A stretch of DNA of 64,000 nucleotides. Source: Salinisphaera sp040361255 (GTDB lineage: Bacteria > Pseudomonadota > Gammaproteobacteria > Nevskiales > Salinisphaeraceae). Below the pieces are notes generated by a model. It did not search any database, was not told the origin of the DNA, and saw nothing but the letters and a program-made list of their open reading frames with translations. Positions within the stretch are counted from its first letter, which is position 1. Every line of letters begins with the position of its first letter. Shown here in pieces: positions 9,200 to 16,896 of the stretch. Both the position numbers and the translations under genes were made by a program. The DNA is taken from the NCBI RefSeq assembly GCF_040361255.1, contig NZ_APNG01000002.1, positions 254,561-318,560 on the forward strand, in the 5' to 3' direction.

Positions 9200-11092
9200 A
9201 TGTGCGGCATAACCGGTATTCTCCAGCGCCAGCCCGATACCCAATCCCTGGCTGACAACATCGGTCGGATGCGCGATGCGCTCGTGCATCGCGGCCCCGA
9301 CGATTGTGGCAGCTGGATCGATCGCGCGGGCGGCCAGGTTGCCCTCGGACACCGTCGCCTGTCGATCATGGATACCTCGTCGCTGGGCGCCCAGCCCATG
9401 ATGTCCGCCGAGGAGCGTTATGTGCTCGTGTTCAACGGCGAAATCTACAATTTCCGCAGTCTGCGGGAAACGCTCGAGCAGAAGGGACATCTGTTTACCA
9501 GCCGCTCGGATACCGAGGTGATGCTGAATGCGTTCGTGCAGTGGGGTATTGAACAAGCCCTGCCTCTGTTCGAAGGCATGTTCGCGATCGCGGTCTGGGA
9601 TCGACAGCAAAGCGCGCTATATCTCGCTCGCGATCGCTTTGGCGAAAAACCGCTCTACTACGGTCTACACGACGGTACCCTGCTATTCGGCTCGGAGCTC
9701 AAGGCACTCGCGCGCCACGATCGATTCGTCGACACGATCGATCGCAACGCCCTCACCGAGATGATGCGGCTCTCATACATCCCCTGCCCGTACAGCATCT
9801 TCACGCACTACCGCAAACTGCCACAAGGCAGCTACCTGCGGATAACCAACCGGCTCGAACCCGGTGAGCCCATACAATATTTCGATGCCGATACGCTGGC
9901 ACATGCGAGTACCGAACCGCTTGCGGACGAGGCGGCCGTCGACAAGCTCGAACGTCTTCTGTCGGCATCGATCGCCGACCGCATGGTCGCCGACGTACCC
10001 GTGGGCGCTTTTCTATCCGGCGGTATCGATTCCTCACTGATCGTATCGTTGATGCAGGCGCATACGGATCATCGTATTCAGACGTTTACCATTGGCTTCG
10101 ACGACCCGAGCCTCAATGAAGCCGCCCAGGCACGCGCAACCGCGGCCATCCTCGGCACCGAACATCACGAACTCACCGTCAGCGATGACGATCTGCTCGC
10201 GGTGGTCCCGCGCCTGGCTCGAATCTATGACGAGCCGTTCGCGGATCCAGCGCAGATTCCGGCCGTGTTGCTGTCGCAGATGGCTCGCCAACAAGTCACC
10301 GTTGCACTTTCAGGCGACGGCGGCGACGAACTGATGGCCGGCTACGATCGCTATCACGATATCGGGCGTCACTGGCACGGCCATGAACGCTCCGCTCCGG
10401 CCCTGCACGGCGTTCAAGCCCGGTGGCTGGGCTTCAAAGCCAGGATCCAGCCCCGTAAAGGCGCGAAGTATCGCCGCCAGCAAGCCATCAAACGCGCCGG
10501 ATCGGATCTCCCGCGCTTCTACCGCGATAGCGTGAGTGTCTGCCCGGATCCGCAGCAGTTCGTCATCGACGGCGCAGAGGCCCGGACGGCCTTCCTGCGC
10601 CACGAATCGATGATCGCGCGACAGGATGCACAGCGATGGATTCAAGCCACGGACGTTCAGTGCTACCTGCCCGATGACATCATGGCCAAGGTCGATCGAG
10701 CCGCGATGGCCGCAAGCCTGGAAACCCGGGCCCCGTTTCTGGATACCGAACTCGCGACATTCGCCCTTGGCCTGCCGGTCGACCAGCAGTATCGGGATGG
10801 CAAGGCAAAATGGCTTTCGCGTCAGCTGCTATATCGCTACCTGCCCCGCGAAACCGTCGAACGGCCCAAGCACGGCTTCGAGGTGCCGCTCGCCCAATGG
10901 CTGCGCGGCCCACTGCGCGAATGGAGCGAAGCAATGCTCGAGCCGGCCCGGCTGGATCGCGAGGGCTATTTCGATAGCACGTATGTACGACGCCTCTGGG
11001 CCGAGCATTTATCCGAAAGCCGCGACTGGAGCAACCAACTGTGGTGTGTACTGATGTTTCAAGCCTGGCTGGCGGACTTCTTCGAGCGCTGA
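9200..11092 (+). CDS. asnB: Asparagine synthase (glutamine-hydrolysing)-type amidotransferase
   Basis: A 630-aa AsnB-family protein. The start is fixed by chemistry: the protein must begin Met-Cys so that Cys2 becomes the N-terminal nucleophile of the glutaminase domain, and MCGITGIL begins at 9200. The ORF is open upstream but that part is not expected to be translated. The class-II glutaminase domain shows HRGPDDCG and HRRLSIMD; the synthetase domain shows the PP-loop SGGIDSSLI near 275 and SGDGGDELMAGYDRY near 370. Inside a glycan cluster such proteins often amidate uronic-acid sugars rather than make asparagine; either role is possible here. Confidence 0.9.
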   Translation: MCGITGILQRQPDTQSLADNIGRMRDALVHRGPDDCGSWIDRAGGQVALGHRRLSIMDTSSLGAQPMMSAEERYVLVFNGEIYNFRSLRETLEQKGHLFTSRSDTEVMLNAFVQWGIEQALPLFEGMFAIAVWDRQQSALYLARDRFGEKPLYYGLHDGTLLFGSELKALARHDRFVDTIDRNALTEMMRLSYIPCPYSIFTHYRKLPQGSYLRITNRLEPGEPIQYFDADTLAHASTEPLADEAAVDKLERLLSASIADRMVADVPVGAFLSGGIDSSLIVSLMQAHTDHRIQTFTIGFDDPSLNEAAQARATAAILGTEHHELTVSDDDLLAVVPRLARIYDEPFADPAQIPAVLLSQMARQQVTVALSGDGGDELMAGYDRYHDIGRHWHGHERSAPALHGVQARWLGFKARIQPRKGAKYRRQQAIKRAGSDLPRFYRDSVSVCPDPQQFVIDGAEARTAFLRHESMIARQDAQRWIQATDVQCYLPDDIMAKVDRAAMAASLETRAPFLDTELATFALGLPVDQQYRDGKAKWLSRQLLYRYLPRETVERPKHGFEVPLAQWLRGPLREWSEAMLEPARLDREGYFDSTYVRRLWAEHLSESRDWSNQLWCVLMFQAWLADFFER

Positions 11093-11162
11093 ATGGCGCG
11101 GGAAGATCACGCCTCGGATTCAACCCGACACGGCGCACATGGCATGCAACGGTACAGTCCCG

Positions 11163-12386
11163 TCACGTGCTTCGCCGCTCCCCGAATAGTTTGAGCGCCG
11201 CGAGCACGCTGTCGATGTGGCGCTCGAAAGAAAAGCGCTCGCGTGCGTGCGCGGCGGCCGCCCCCGCCATGTCCGAATGTACCTGCGAATCGCCCACAAT
11301 ATGCGCGACCGCCTCCGCAAGGGCCTCGGGCGACGCGAATGCCGCGGCACGCAAGGCGTCGCTGTCCGGGTCATAAACGCGCGTCGATTGCATCGACGAG
11401 CGCCCGCCACCGAACGCCTGGTACGTTGCGTAAGGCTCGCTAGCGGCCACCAGACGACCCGTTTGGTTATCGACAACGGTTTCGGCCATACCGTCGACAC
11501 GCGTTGCCACCACCGGCACCCCGAACGCCTGGGCTTCGATGGTGACGTTGCCCAGCGGCTCCTGGAGCGCGGGATGCAAGAGCACATCGATACTCCGATA
11601 AAAGGCGGGCATATCCGACACGCGTCCGAGAAAACGCAGATGCGGTTGCAGGCCAAGCGTTGCCGACAGCGCTTCCAGCGCCGCACGATCAGGGCCCTCA
11701 CCCGCGATCTGCAACTCGCAATCAATGCCCTGCGCACGCAGATGCTTCAAGGCATGAATGGCCAGACAAACACCCTTCTCCGAGGCCAGACGCGCCGCCA
11801 CACCGATGCGTGGCCGGCGCGCCGAGAGCGTACGCGTACTCACATCGGTCGCATCCGCGGAACGCATGACCTCGGGGCGAATTCCACCAAGACACACCCG
11901 CGCCGGCCCGTCGTAGCCCCACTTGAGCTGCAGCATGCGCATCGACGCCCGGGTATTGCAGATGGCGCCACTGATTTCGCGGATGAACTGTGCAGCCGCT
12001 TTGGGTGGATGCTCGAACCAGCAGCCACCGCCCTCGCGGTAAACCAACGGTGTCTGGCTGGCCCGGGCCGCTGCAGCGACCGATGTGCGTGCAAAACCGC
12101 TCCAGGAGAACACGATATCCGAGTGCAGGCGTTTGATGCGTGCCGCCAGCGCCCGCTCGCGTAGCACCAGCGGGCGCCGCGGCAAGCGCAAGCGACCAGC
12201 ACGTTTGAACGATACGGCAGTATCGACGAACGGCGCGATATGGGGCAGCAGGTCCGGGTGCAACCGACTGCCATAGACCACATCGTGATCAAAAGCGGCC
12301 TGCACCAATGGATGGCCGAGAAACGCACAAAACTGATGCTCGACCCCGGCCGGCACGTCCAGATTGATCCGATGCAGGATACGCAT
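11163..12386 (-). CDS. GT4-family glycosyltransferase, tandem paralogue A
   Basis: A 407-aa GT-B transferase starting MRILHRINLDVPAG. The donor-site motif LQEPLGNVTIEAQAFGVPVVATRVDG has E-x7-E. It is a close relative of the next gene (12446–13726): both share GWN/WSG and RWGW/KWGYDGP segments, an R-x-G-x-A-x-R-x3-KG strand and an unusual insertion near the C-terminus ending in VYDP-D/Q-x-D before the final helix. They are probably a tandem duplication with divergence. The gene is followed by 70 bases and then the convergent end of asnB. Specificity unknown. Confidence 0.85.
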   Translation of the reverse strand: MRILHRINLDVPAGVEHQFCAFLGHPLVQAAFDHDVVYGSRLHPDLLPHIAPFVDTAVSFKRAGRLRLPRRPLVLRERALAARIKRLHSDIVFSWSGFARTSVAAAARASQTPLVYREGGGCWFEHPPKAAAQFIREISGAICNTRASMRMLQLKWGYDGPARVCLGGIRPEVMRSADATDVSTRTLSARRPRIGVAARLASEKGVCLAIHALKHLRAQGIDCELQIAGEGPDRAALEALSATLGLQPHLRFLGRVSDMPAFYRSIDVLLHPALQEPLGNVTIEAQAFGVPVVATRVDGMAETVVDNQTGRLVAASEPYATYQAFGGGRSSMQSTRVYDPDSDALRAAAFASPEALAEAVAHIVGDSQVHSDMAGAAAAHARERFSFERHIDSVLAALKLFGERRST

Positions 12387-12445
12387 TACGTGGATTTAAT
12401 CCTTCAGAAAAGCGAAGCGTCAGCCGTTCACCGCCATGGCCGAGC

Positions 12446-13726
12446 CTATGCCGGCCCAGCCGCCAGACGCATAATGGCGCGATCGAGTGCCGGTCCATAA
12501 TCGACGACCGAAAAACGCTGGCCCACATGGACCAACCCCGCCCGGCTCGCACGATGATAAGCCGCATCGCTGCCGAGCAACGTCATCACCGCAGCGGCAA
12601 TGCCATCCGGCGTCGGGGCACGCGGGGCGACGAGTTCATCCTGGCGCGGATCGTAAACCCATGGCACCCCCAGTTCGGCCTGGCCATCAAGTTCGCGGGC
12701 GTATTCCGCCAAAGACCATTCCGGCGCGACCAGACTTTGTGCATGCTGTGTCGCGGCGAGTGTTTCCGGCAGGCCGTCGACCCAGGTGGCCACCACGGGG
12801 CACCCCCGAGCCTGGGCTTCGATGCTGGTACGCCCGAACGGCTCGCGCATGGATGCGACAAGCATGATGTCGATCGCATCATAGAATGCGCGCATATCAT
12901 TAACAGCACCCTCGAAGCGCACGAAACGCGACAGCCCCAAGGTGTGTGCGGCTTCCCGCAGCGCCGCTTCGCGTTCCCCCGTCCCGGCAATCGCCAGGCG
13001 CGCATCGATGCCATGAACGTCGCGTAGCACCTTGAGCACATGCAGCGCGATCAGATGTCCCTTGAGTTCGATCAGCCGGCCTGCACTGCCCAGCCAGATT
13101 GGCCATTGCTGCGGTAACGCCGTGCGCGCAGCGTCTACGTCGAGAATACCGTCGATCGCGCAATAGACCCGCTCGGTCGGCCCCTGCCAACCCCAGCGCA
13201 GCGCCAGCATGCGCTCCGCGGCCAGACTGTTACTGATCACGCCCTTTGCACGGGCCATATAGGCGCGCGCGTGGCGGCGCTGCTCACGCCATGCCTGCCC
13301 GTGCTCGTAATGGATAAGCGGCAAGGCTGCCTGTTCGGCGATGTCTGCGATATCGCGATTGCCGATGCTGTTCCACCCGACCAGCGCCGTCTCATGGCCG
13401 CGTACCAATTGGGCCGTGGCCGTACGGGCGCGCAGATGGCGAGCCGCGCGTGGCAAACGGATTCCGTGCCAGCGGGCTAGCGTGCGACGGGCAACCGTTC
13501 GCATCGGCGGTGCAACCACGGGCGTGAAACGTGGATGGATCTCGCCGTGCACGATTACGGTGTCGGCATGCCCGGCACCACGCCGATAGTCGGCGTATTG
13601 CGCAAACGATACCTCGGCGCCGCCCACGACATTTAGATTAAGCCGATAGATCAGGGCAGCCGGCGCCGCTCGACCATTCGATTCAACCGAATCGCCCATG
13701 TCTTGTGTCATCGCCTTTGTATTCAC
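12446..13726 (-). CDS. GT4-family glycosyltransferase, tandem paralogue B
   Basis: A 426-aa GT-B transferase. Residues about 25–40 (LIYRLNLNVVGGAEVSF) form the N-terminal strand and loop; REPFGRTSIEAQARG near 295 is the E-x7-E donor motif, followed by CPVVATWVDGLPET. It carries the same C-terminal insertion (VYDPRQDE) as its neighbour at 11163–12386. Sixty bases separate the two genes, so they are likely co-transcribed. An N-terminal extension of about 24 residues before the first strand could mean that a later start is used. Confidence 0.85.
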   Translation of the reverse strand: MNTKAMTQDMGDSVESNGRAAPAALIYRLNLNVVGGAEVSFAQYADYRRGAGHADTVIVHGEIHPRFTPVVAPPMRTVARRTLARWHGIRLPRAARHLRARTATAQLVRGHETALVGWNSIGNRDIADIAEQAALPLIHYEHGQAWREQRRHARAYMARAKGVISNSLAAERMLALRWGWQGPTERVYCAIDGILDVDAARTALPQQWPIWLGSAGRLIELKGHLIALHVLKVLRDVHGIDARLAIAGTGEREAALREAAHTLGLSRFVRFEGAVNDMRAFYDAIDIMLVASMREPFGRTSIEAQARGCPVVATWVDGLPETLAATQHAQSLVAPEWSLAEYARELDGQAELGVPWVYDPRQDELVAPRAPTPDGIAAAVMTLLGSDAAYHRASRAGLVHVGQRFSVVDYGPALDRAIMRLAAGPA

Positions 13727-13796
13727 GAAAGGCCTGGAACGTCGATTAGGCGCGTCCTACTCAGTCGACGGGCGAGCGGGCGCATCAACAGGTCGC

Positions 13797-14768
13797 TCAT
13801 TCCGGTTCCTTGCCTACCGCGCGACTGTCCAGATAACCACGCAGACGGCCGGCCCGCACCTGCCACTGCCAGCCATACTTGAGCCGAAAATGGCGTGGCC
13901 CGAAGGCAAAAGGCGCATAGCGTAGCCAGGCCCGAAGTGCGCCGGACCAATAGCGCAACGGCACGCCGAAGACATAGAGCCCGCGCTCAGAGCGACCATG
14001 CGTTAGCGCCATACTGCGCCCCCATAGATAGGCGCGCGACCAGACCGCTTTCACGGTCAGTTGCTCCGGGCGCACGCGGTGCTCGGCGCGTGCCGCGGGC
14101 ACATACACATACGGGTGATAACCCAATCGCGCCAGCCGATACTCGAATTCGGTCTCATCGCCCATCAGGCGATGCGTCCCCCCGGGCCCGAGTCGCTCAT
14201 CGAAACGGTGCTCGCCGATGGCGCTGCGCCGGATCATCATGTTCGGGCCGAGCGGCACACGGGTCGTCAGGCCCTCATCTTCACGTGCCTCGTAGTAGGC
14301 GAACATGGGGCTCTGGCGTACGTAGCGCTGGTCTTGAACCCAGTCCGGCGCACCGGCGGGAAATACGGGAATAATCGGGCCGCCGAAGATTGCATGATCC
14401 GGCCAGCGCCCTGCGGCGTCGATGTAGGATTGCAGCCAGTCAGGGCCCAGATTGACGTCGTCGTCGATAAAGACGACCAGCCCATCGTCGATCTGCTCGA
14501 GCGCACGATTGAGGGCCCGCGGTTTGCCCGGCTGCGGCTCGCTGAGCGCCAACAGCTCAAATCGGGTATCGGCCGCAAAACGCGCCAGCACATTGGTTGT
14601 TTCATCCTCGCTCGCGTTATCGACGGCAATCACGCGCCAGCGCGCATGATCGACCCGTTGCTGGCCAAGACATTCGAGCGTGGCTGCCAGCGAACGCGCA
14701 CGATTGTGGGATGCGACCACGACGGTTACGCACTGATGAACGGATGGAGACAGGGGTTCGGTCGGCAT
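13797..14768 (-). CDS. GT2-family glycosyltransferase
   Basis: An inverting GT-A glycosyltransferase of about 323 aa. It opens with CVTVVVASHNRARSL, has AVDNASEDET (UDP-binding Asp), VVFIDDDVNLGPDW (the DxD-type metal site) and LMGDETEFEYRLARLGY (ED catalytic base region). The start at 14768 leaves a 12-residue lead before the GT2 domain, normal for the family; in-frame starts at 14816 and 14879 are possible but no site has a strong ribosome-binding sequence. It diverges from the GT2 at 14988. Acceptor and donor unknown; the setting indicates surface glycan assembly. Confidence 0.82.
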   Translation of the reverse strand: MPTEPLSPSVHQCVTVVVASHNRARSLAATLECLGQQRVDHARWRVIAVDNASEDETTNVLARFAADTRFELLALSEPQPGKPRALNRALEQIDDGLVVFIDDDVNLGPDWLQSYIDAAGRWPDHAIFGGPIIPVFPAGAPDWVQDQRYVRQSPMFAYYEAREDEGLTTRVPLGPNMMIRRSAIGEHRFDERLGPGGTHRLMGDETEFEYRLARLGYHPYVYVPAARAEHRVRPEQLTVKAVWSRAYLWGRSMALTHGRSERGLYVFGVPLRYWSGALRAWLRYAPFAFGPRHFRLKYGWQWQVRAGRLRGYLDSRAVGKEPE

Positions 14769-14987
14769 CGTGACGGTCTGTGAAGTCCCAAATTGAAGGC
14801 TATGGCGCCGGTCCATGCGACTCAATGCTTCTGAGGGATCGCCTGTACGACATGGACAGCGACCGGGTAAAAATACCAACCGCCGCGCGCGGAGTGCTAT
14901 CGTCTGGCTCGGAGCCGCTTATTGGCGAGCATCGAATACAGCGACCTTGATGAAACATAATAACAACCCGCGAAAGGCACGAGTCCA

Positions 14988-16112
14988 TTGGCTAGCAGCC
15001 CGATAGAGTCCAGGCCGAGCGAGGGCGGCGCGCAGCCCTGTTTGAACACGGAGGGCGGGCATGAGCCATCATGCCGGGTCACTGTGCTGATGCCGGCATT
15101 CAACGTCGAGCACTACATCGCTGCAGCGATCGAGAGCGTGCTTGCACAAACCTTTACCGATTTCGAGCTTCTAATCATAGATGACGGCTCGACCGACGCC
15201 ACGCCGGCCGTGATTGCCGGCTTTGCGGGCGACCCGCGGCTACGTGTCGTTACCCATGCAGAGAATCGCGGCCGGCCGATGGCACGCAATCACGGCGTTG
15301 ACCTGGCACGCGGCGAATATATTGCTTTTCTAGACGCCGATGATCTGTGCGCGCCGCACAGACTACATCGGCAAGTGTCGTATCTCGACGCTCATACCGA
15401 TATCGCGGGCGTTGGCAGCTGGATGAACTGCATCGATGCCCGCGGCAATGCATTGCCCGGCCAAACATACGCCGTGCCTACCGACGCCGACGACATTGCC
15501 TGTCGCATGCTCTATGACTGTGCGCTGGTCCAAGGTTCGATGATGTTGCGCAGGTCGGCTTTCGAACACTACCGCTACGATGAGGCGTTCTGGATCGCTC
15601 AGGATTACGAGCTATGGGCGCGCATGATCAGAACGCTCAAGTTCGCCAATCAACCCGAGCCGATGACGAGCTATCGGCGACATGACAGCCAGGTGTCTGT
15701 TACCCATACGCCGGCCCAGCGCGAGGCCGACTTGGCGATTTATAGCCGCCAACTCGCCGCCCTTGACGTCGAGCACAGCGACCATGATCTATTGCGACAC
15801 GGCTGCCTGTTCAAATGCCACGGCCGCAAACCGGTGCTGAAACACACAGGTCGACCATTCGATATAACCTATTTGCGCTGGTGTCGGATATGGCTGGAAA
15901 AATTACTGCAGGCGAATGAACGACACCAGATCTATCCAGAACCGGCATTTTCCAACATGATCGTACATCGCTGGTTGTTTGCGTGTCGCAAAGCGGCACG
16001 TACCAGCTCCTGGTTGACGGTCGCGGTTGAGTTTTCAAAATCCCCGCTTTCCTTGCGTGTGACTACTTACCACTGGAATAAGTCCAAAACTGCTGCGCGG
16101 CCTGCCCCCTGA
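14988..16112 (+). CDS. GT2-family glycosyltransferase, probable TTG start
   Basis: A 374-aa inverting glycosyltransferase. VTVLMPAFNVEHYIAAAIES begins the GT-A fold near residue 31, followed by LLIIDDGSTDAT, NRGRPMARNHG and YIAFLDADD (DxD metal site) near 115; WIAQDYELWARM near 205 is the ED motif. No ATG or GTG lies in frame before the domain, so TTG at 14988 is the most likely start; a stronger ATG at 15060 is out of frame. About 120 residues follow the catalytic domain with no recognised motif. Specificity unknown. Confidence 0.8.
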   Translation: MASSPIESRPSEGGAQPCLNTEGGHEPSCRVTVLMPAFNVEHYIAAAIESVLAQTFTDFELLIIDDGSTDATPAVIAGFAGDPRLRVVTHAENRGRPMARNHGVDLARGEYIAFLDADDLCAPHRLHRQVSYLDAHTDIAGVGSWMNCIDARGNALPGQTYAVPTDADDIACRMLYDCALVQGSMMLRRSAFEHYRYDEAFWIAQDYELWARMIRTLKFANQPEPMTSYRRHDSQVSVTHTPAQREADLAIYSRQLAALDVEHSDHDLLRHGCLFKCHGRKPVLKHTGRPFDITYLRWCRIWLEKLLQANERHQIYPEPAFSNMIVHRWLFACRKAARTSSWLTVAVEFSKSPLSLRVTTYHWNKSKTAARPAP

Positions 16113-16166
16113 CGACCCGACGCAACCATTACTCACGTCAAATTCACGTAACGGTCTATCTGTTTT

Positions 16167-16889
16167 ATGAGGTTATTCGGAAAACCCGCGAAGCCGACAC
16201 CAGCGCCGCGCTCCAGCGAAGAGATCATCCGCGCCTACGAAAACAACGAAAACATCACGCGTGACGAGTGCCGAATACTCTACGACCTGGTCGAAGACCC
16301 CTGGGATCTGGGCTCGCAGACACATTATGAATCCTATGCCCACTTGATCGCGGTCACCGACAAGTACATCGACTGGGCTAATATCGACTGGGTGGTCGAT
16401 TACGGCAGCGGTGTGGGCACCTTCACCAAGGCGCTCAAGGATGCCCACCCGCATATTCGCTCGCTCGGCATCGACTTCGACCGTGCGCGCGAAGCGGCCG
16501 ACCGGCGTTTCGGAAACGATTTGTTCGACGCGTTCTATGAGATGACGCCCGGCACGAGTGAATACGACCTGATGCGCGATGGCTTGCCGGATATCGATCT
16601 CGCGCGCGTGTGTATCTGCTTTATCAACAGTACCTATTACGTGTTCACAGAGCAGCGGCGGCGCCAGCGAATCGAACATATGTCACGGCTGATTGGGCGC
16701 TTCGAGGAACGGGCTCGAACCAATGCCGTCAAGTATCTGCTCGTGACCGCCAACAATACCGATCGGGCCGCGGTCGATGCGATCAACAAGCGCGGTGCGG
16801 AACTGGTCTATCTATCACGCGATCTGGAACTGGCCAGCCGTATCGCACAGTTCAATTCCGAACTGCATACCCGCGTATGGCAACGATGA
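16167..16889 (+). CDS. Class I SAM-dependent methyltransferase-like protein
   Basis: A 240-aa protein with a SAM-binding Rossmann signature, WVVDYGSGVGTFTKAL near residues 73–90, and SLGIDFDRAREAAD as the acidic strand-2 motif. No membrane segment. It follows the GT2 gene by 54 bases on the same strand and probably belongs with the glycan genes, but its substrate is unknown. It ends eight bases before the convergent end of glnE. Confidence 0.65.
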   Translation: MRLFGKPAKPTPAPRSSEEIIRAYENNENITRDECRILYDLVEDPWDLGSQTHYESYAHLIAVTDKYIDWANIDWVVDYGSGVGTFTKALKDAHPHIRSLGIDFDRAREAADRRFGNDLFDAFYEMTPGTSEYDLMRDGLPDIDLARVCICFINSTYYVFTEQRRRQRIEHMSRLIGRFEERARTNAVKYLLVTANNTDRAAVDAINKRGAELVYLSRDLELASRIAQFNSELHTRVWQR

Positions 16890-16896
16890 GTCGAGA

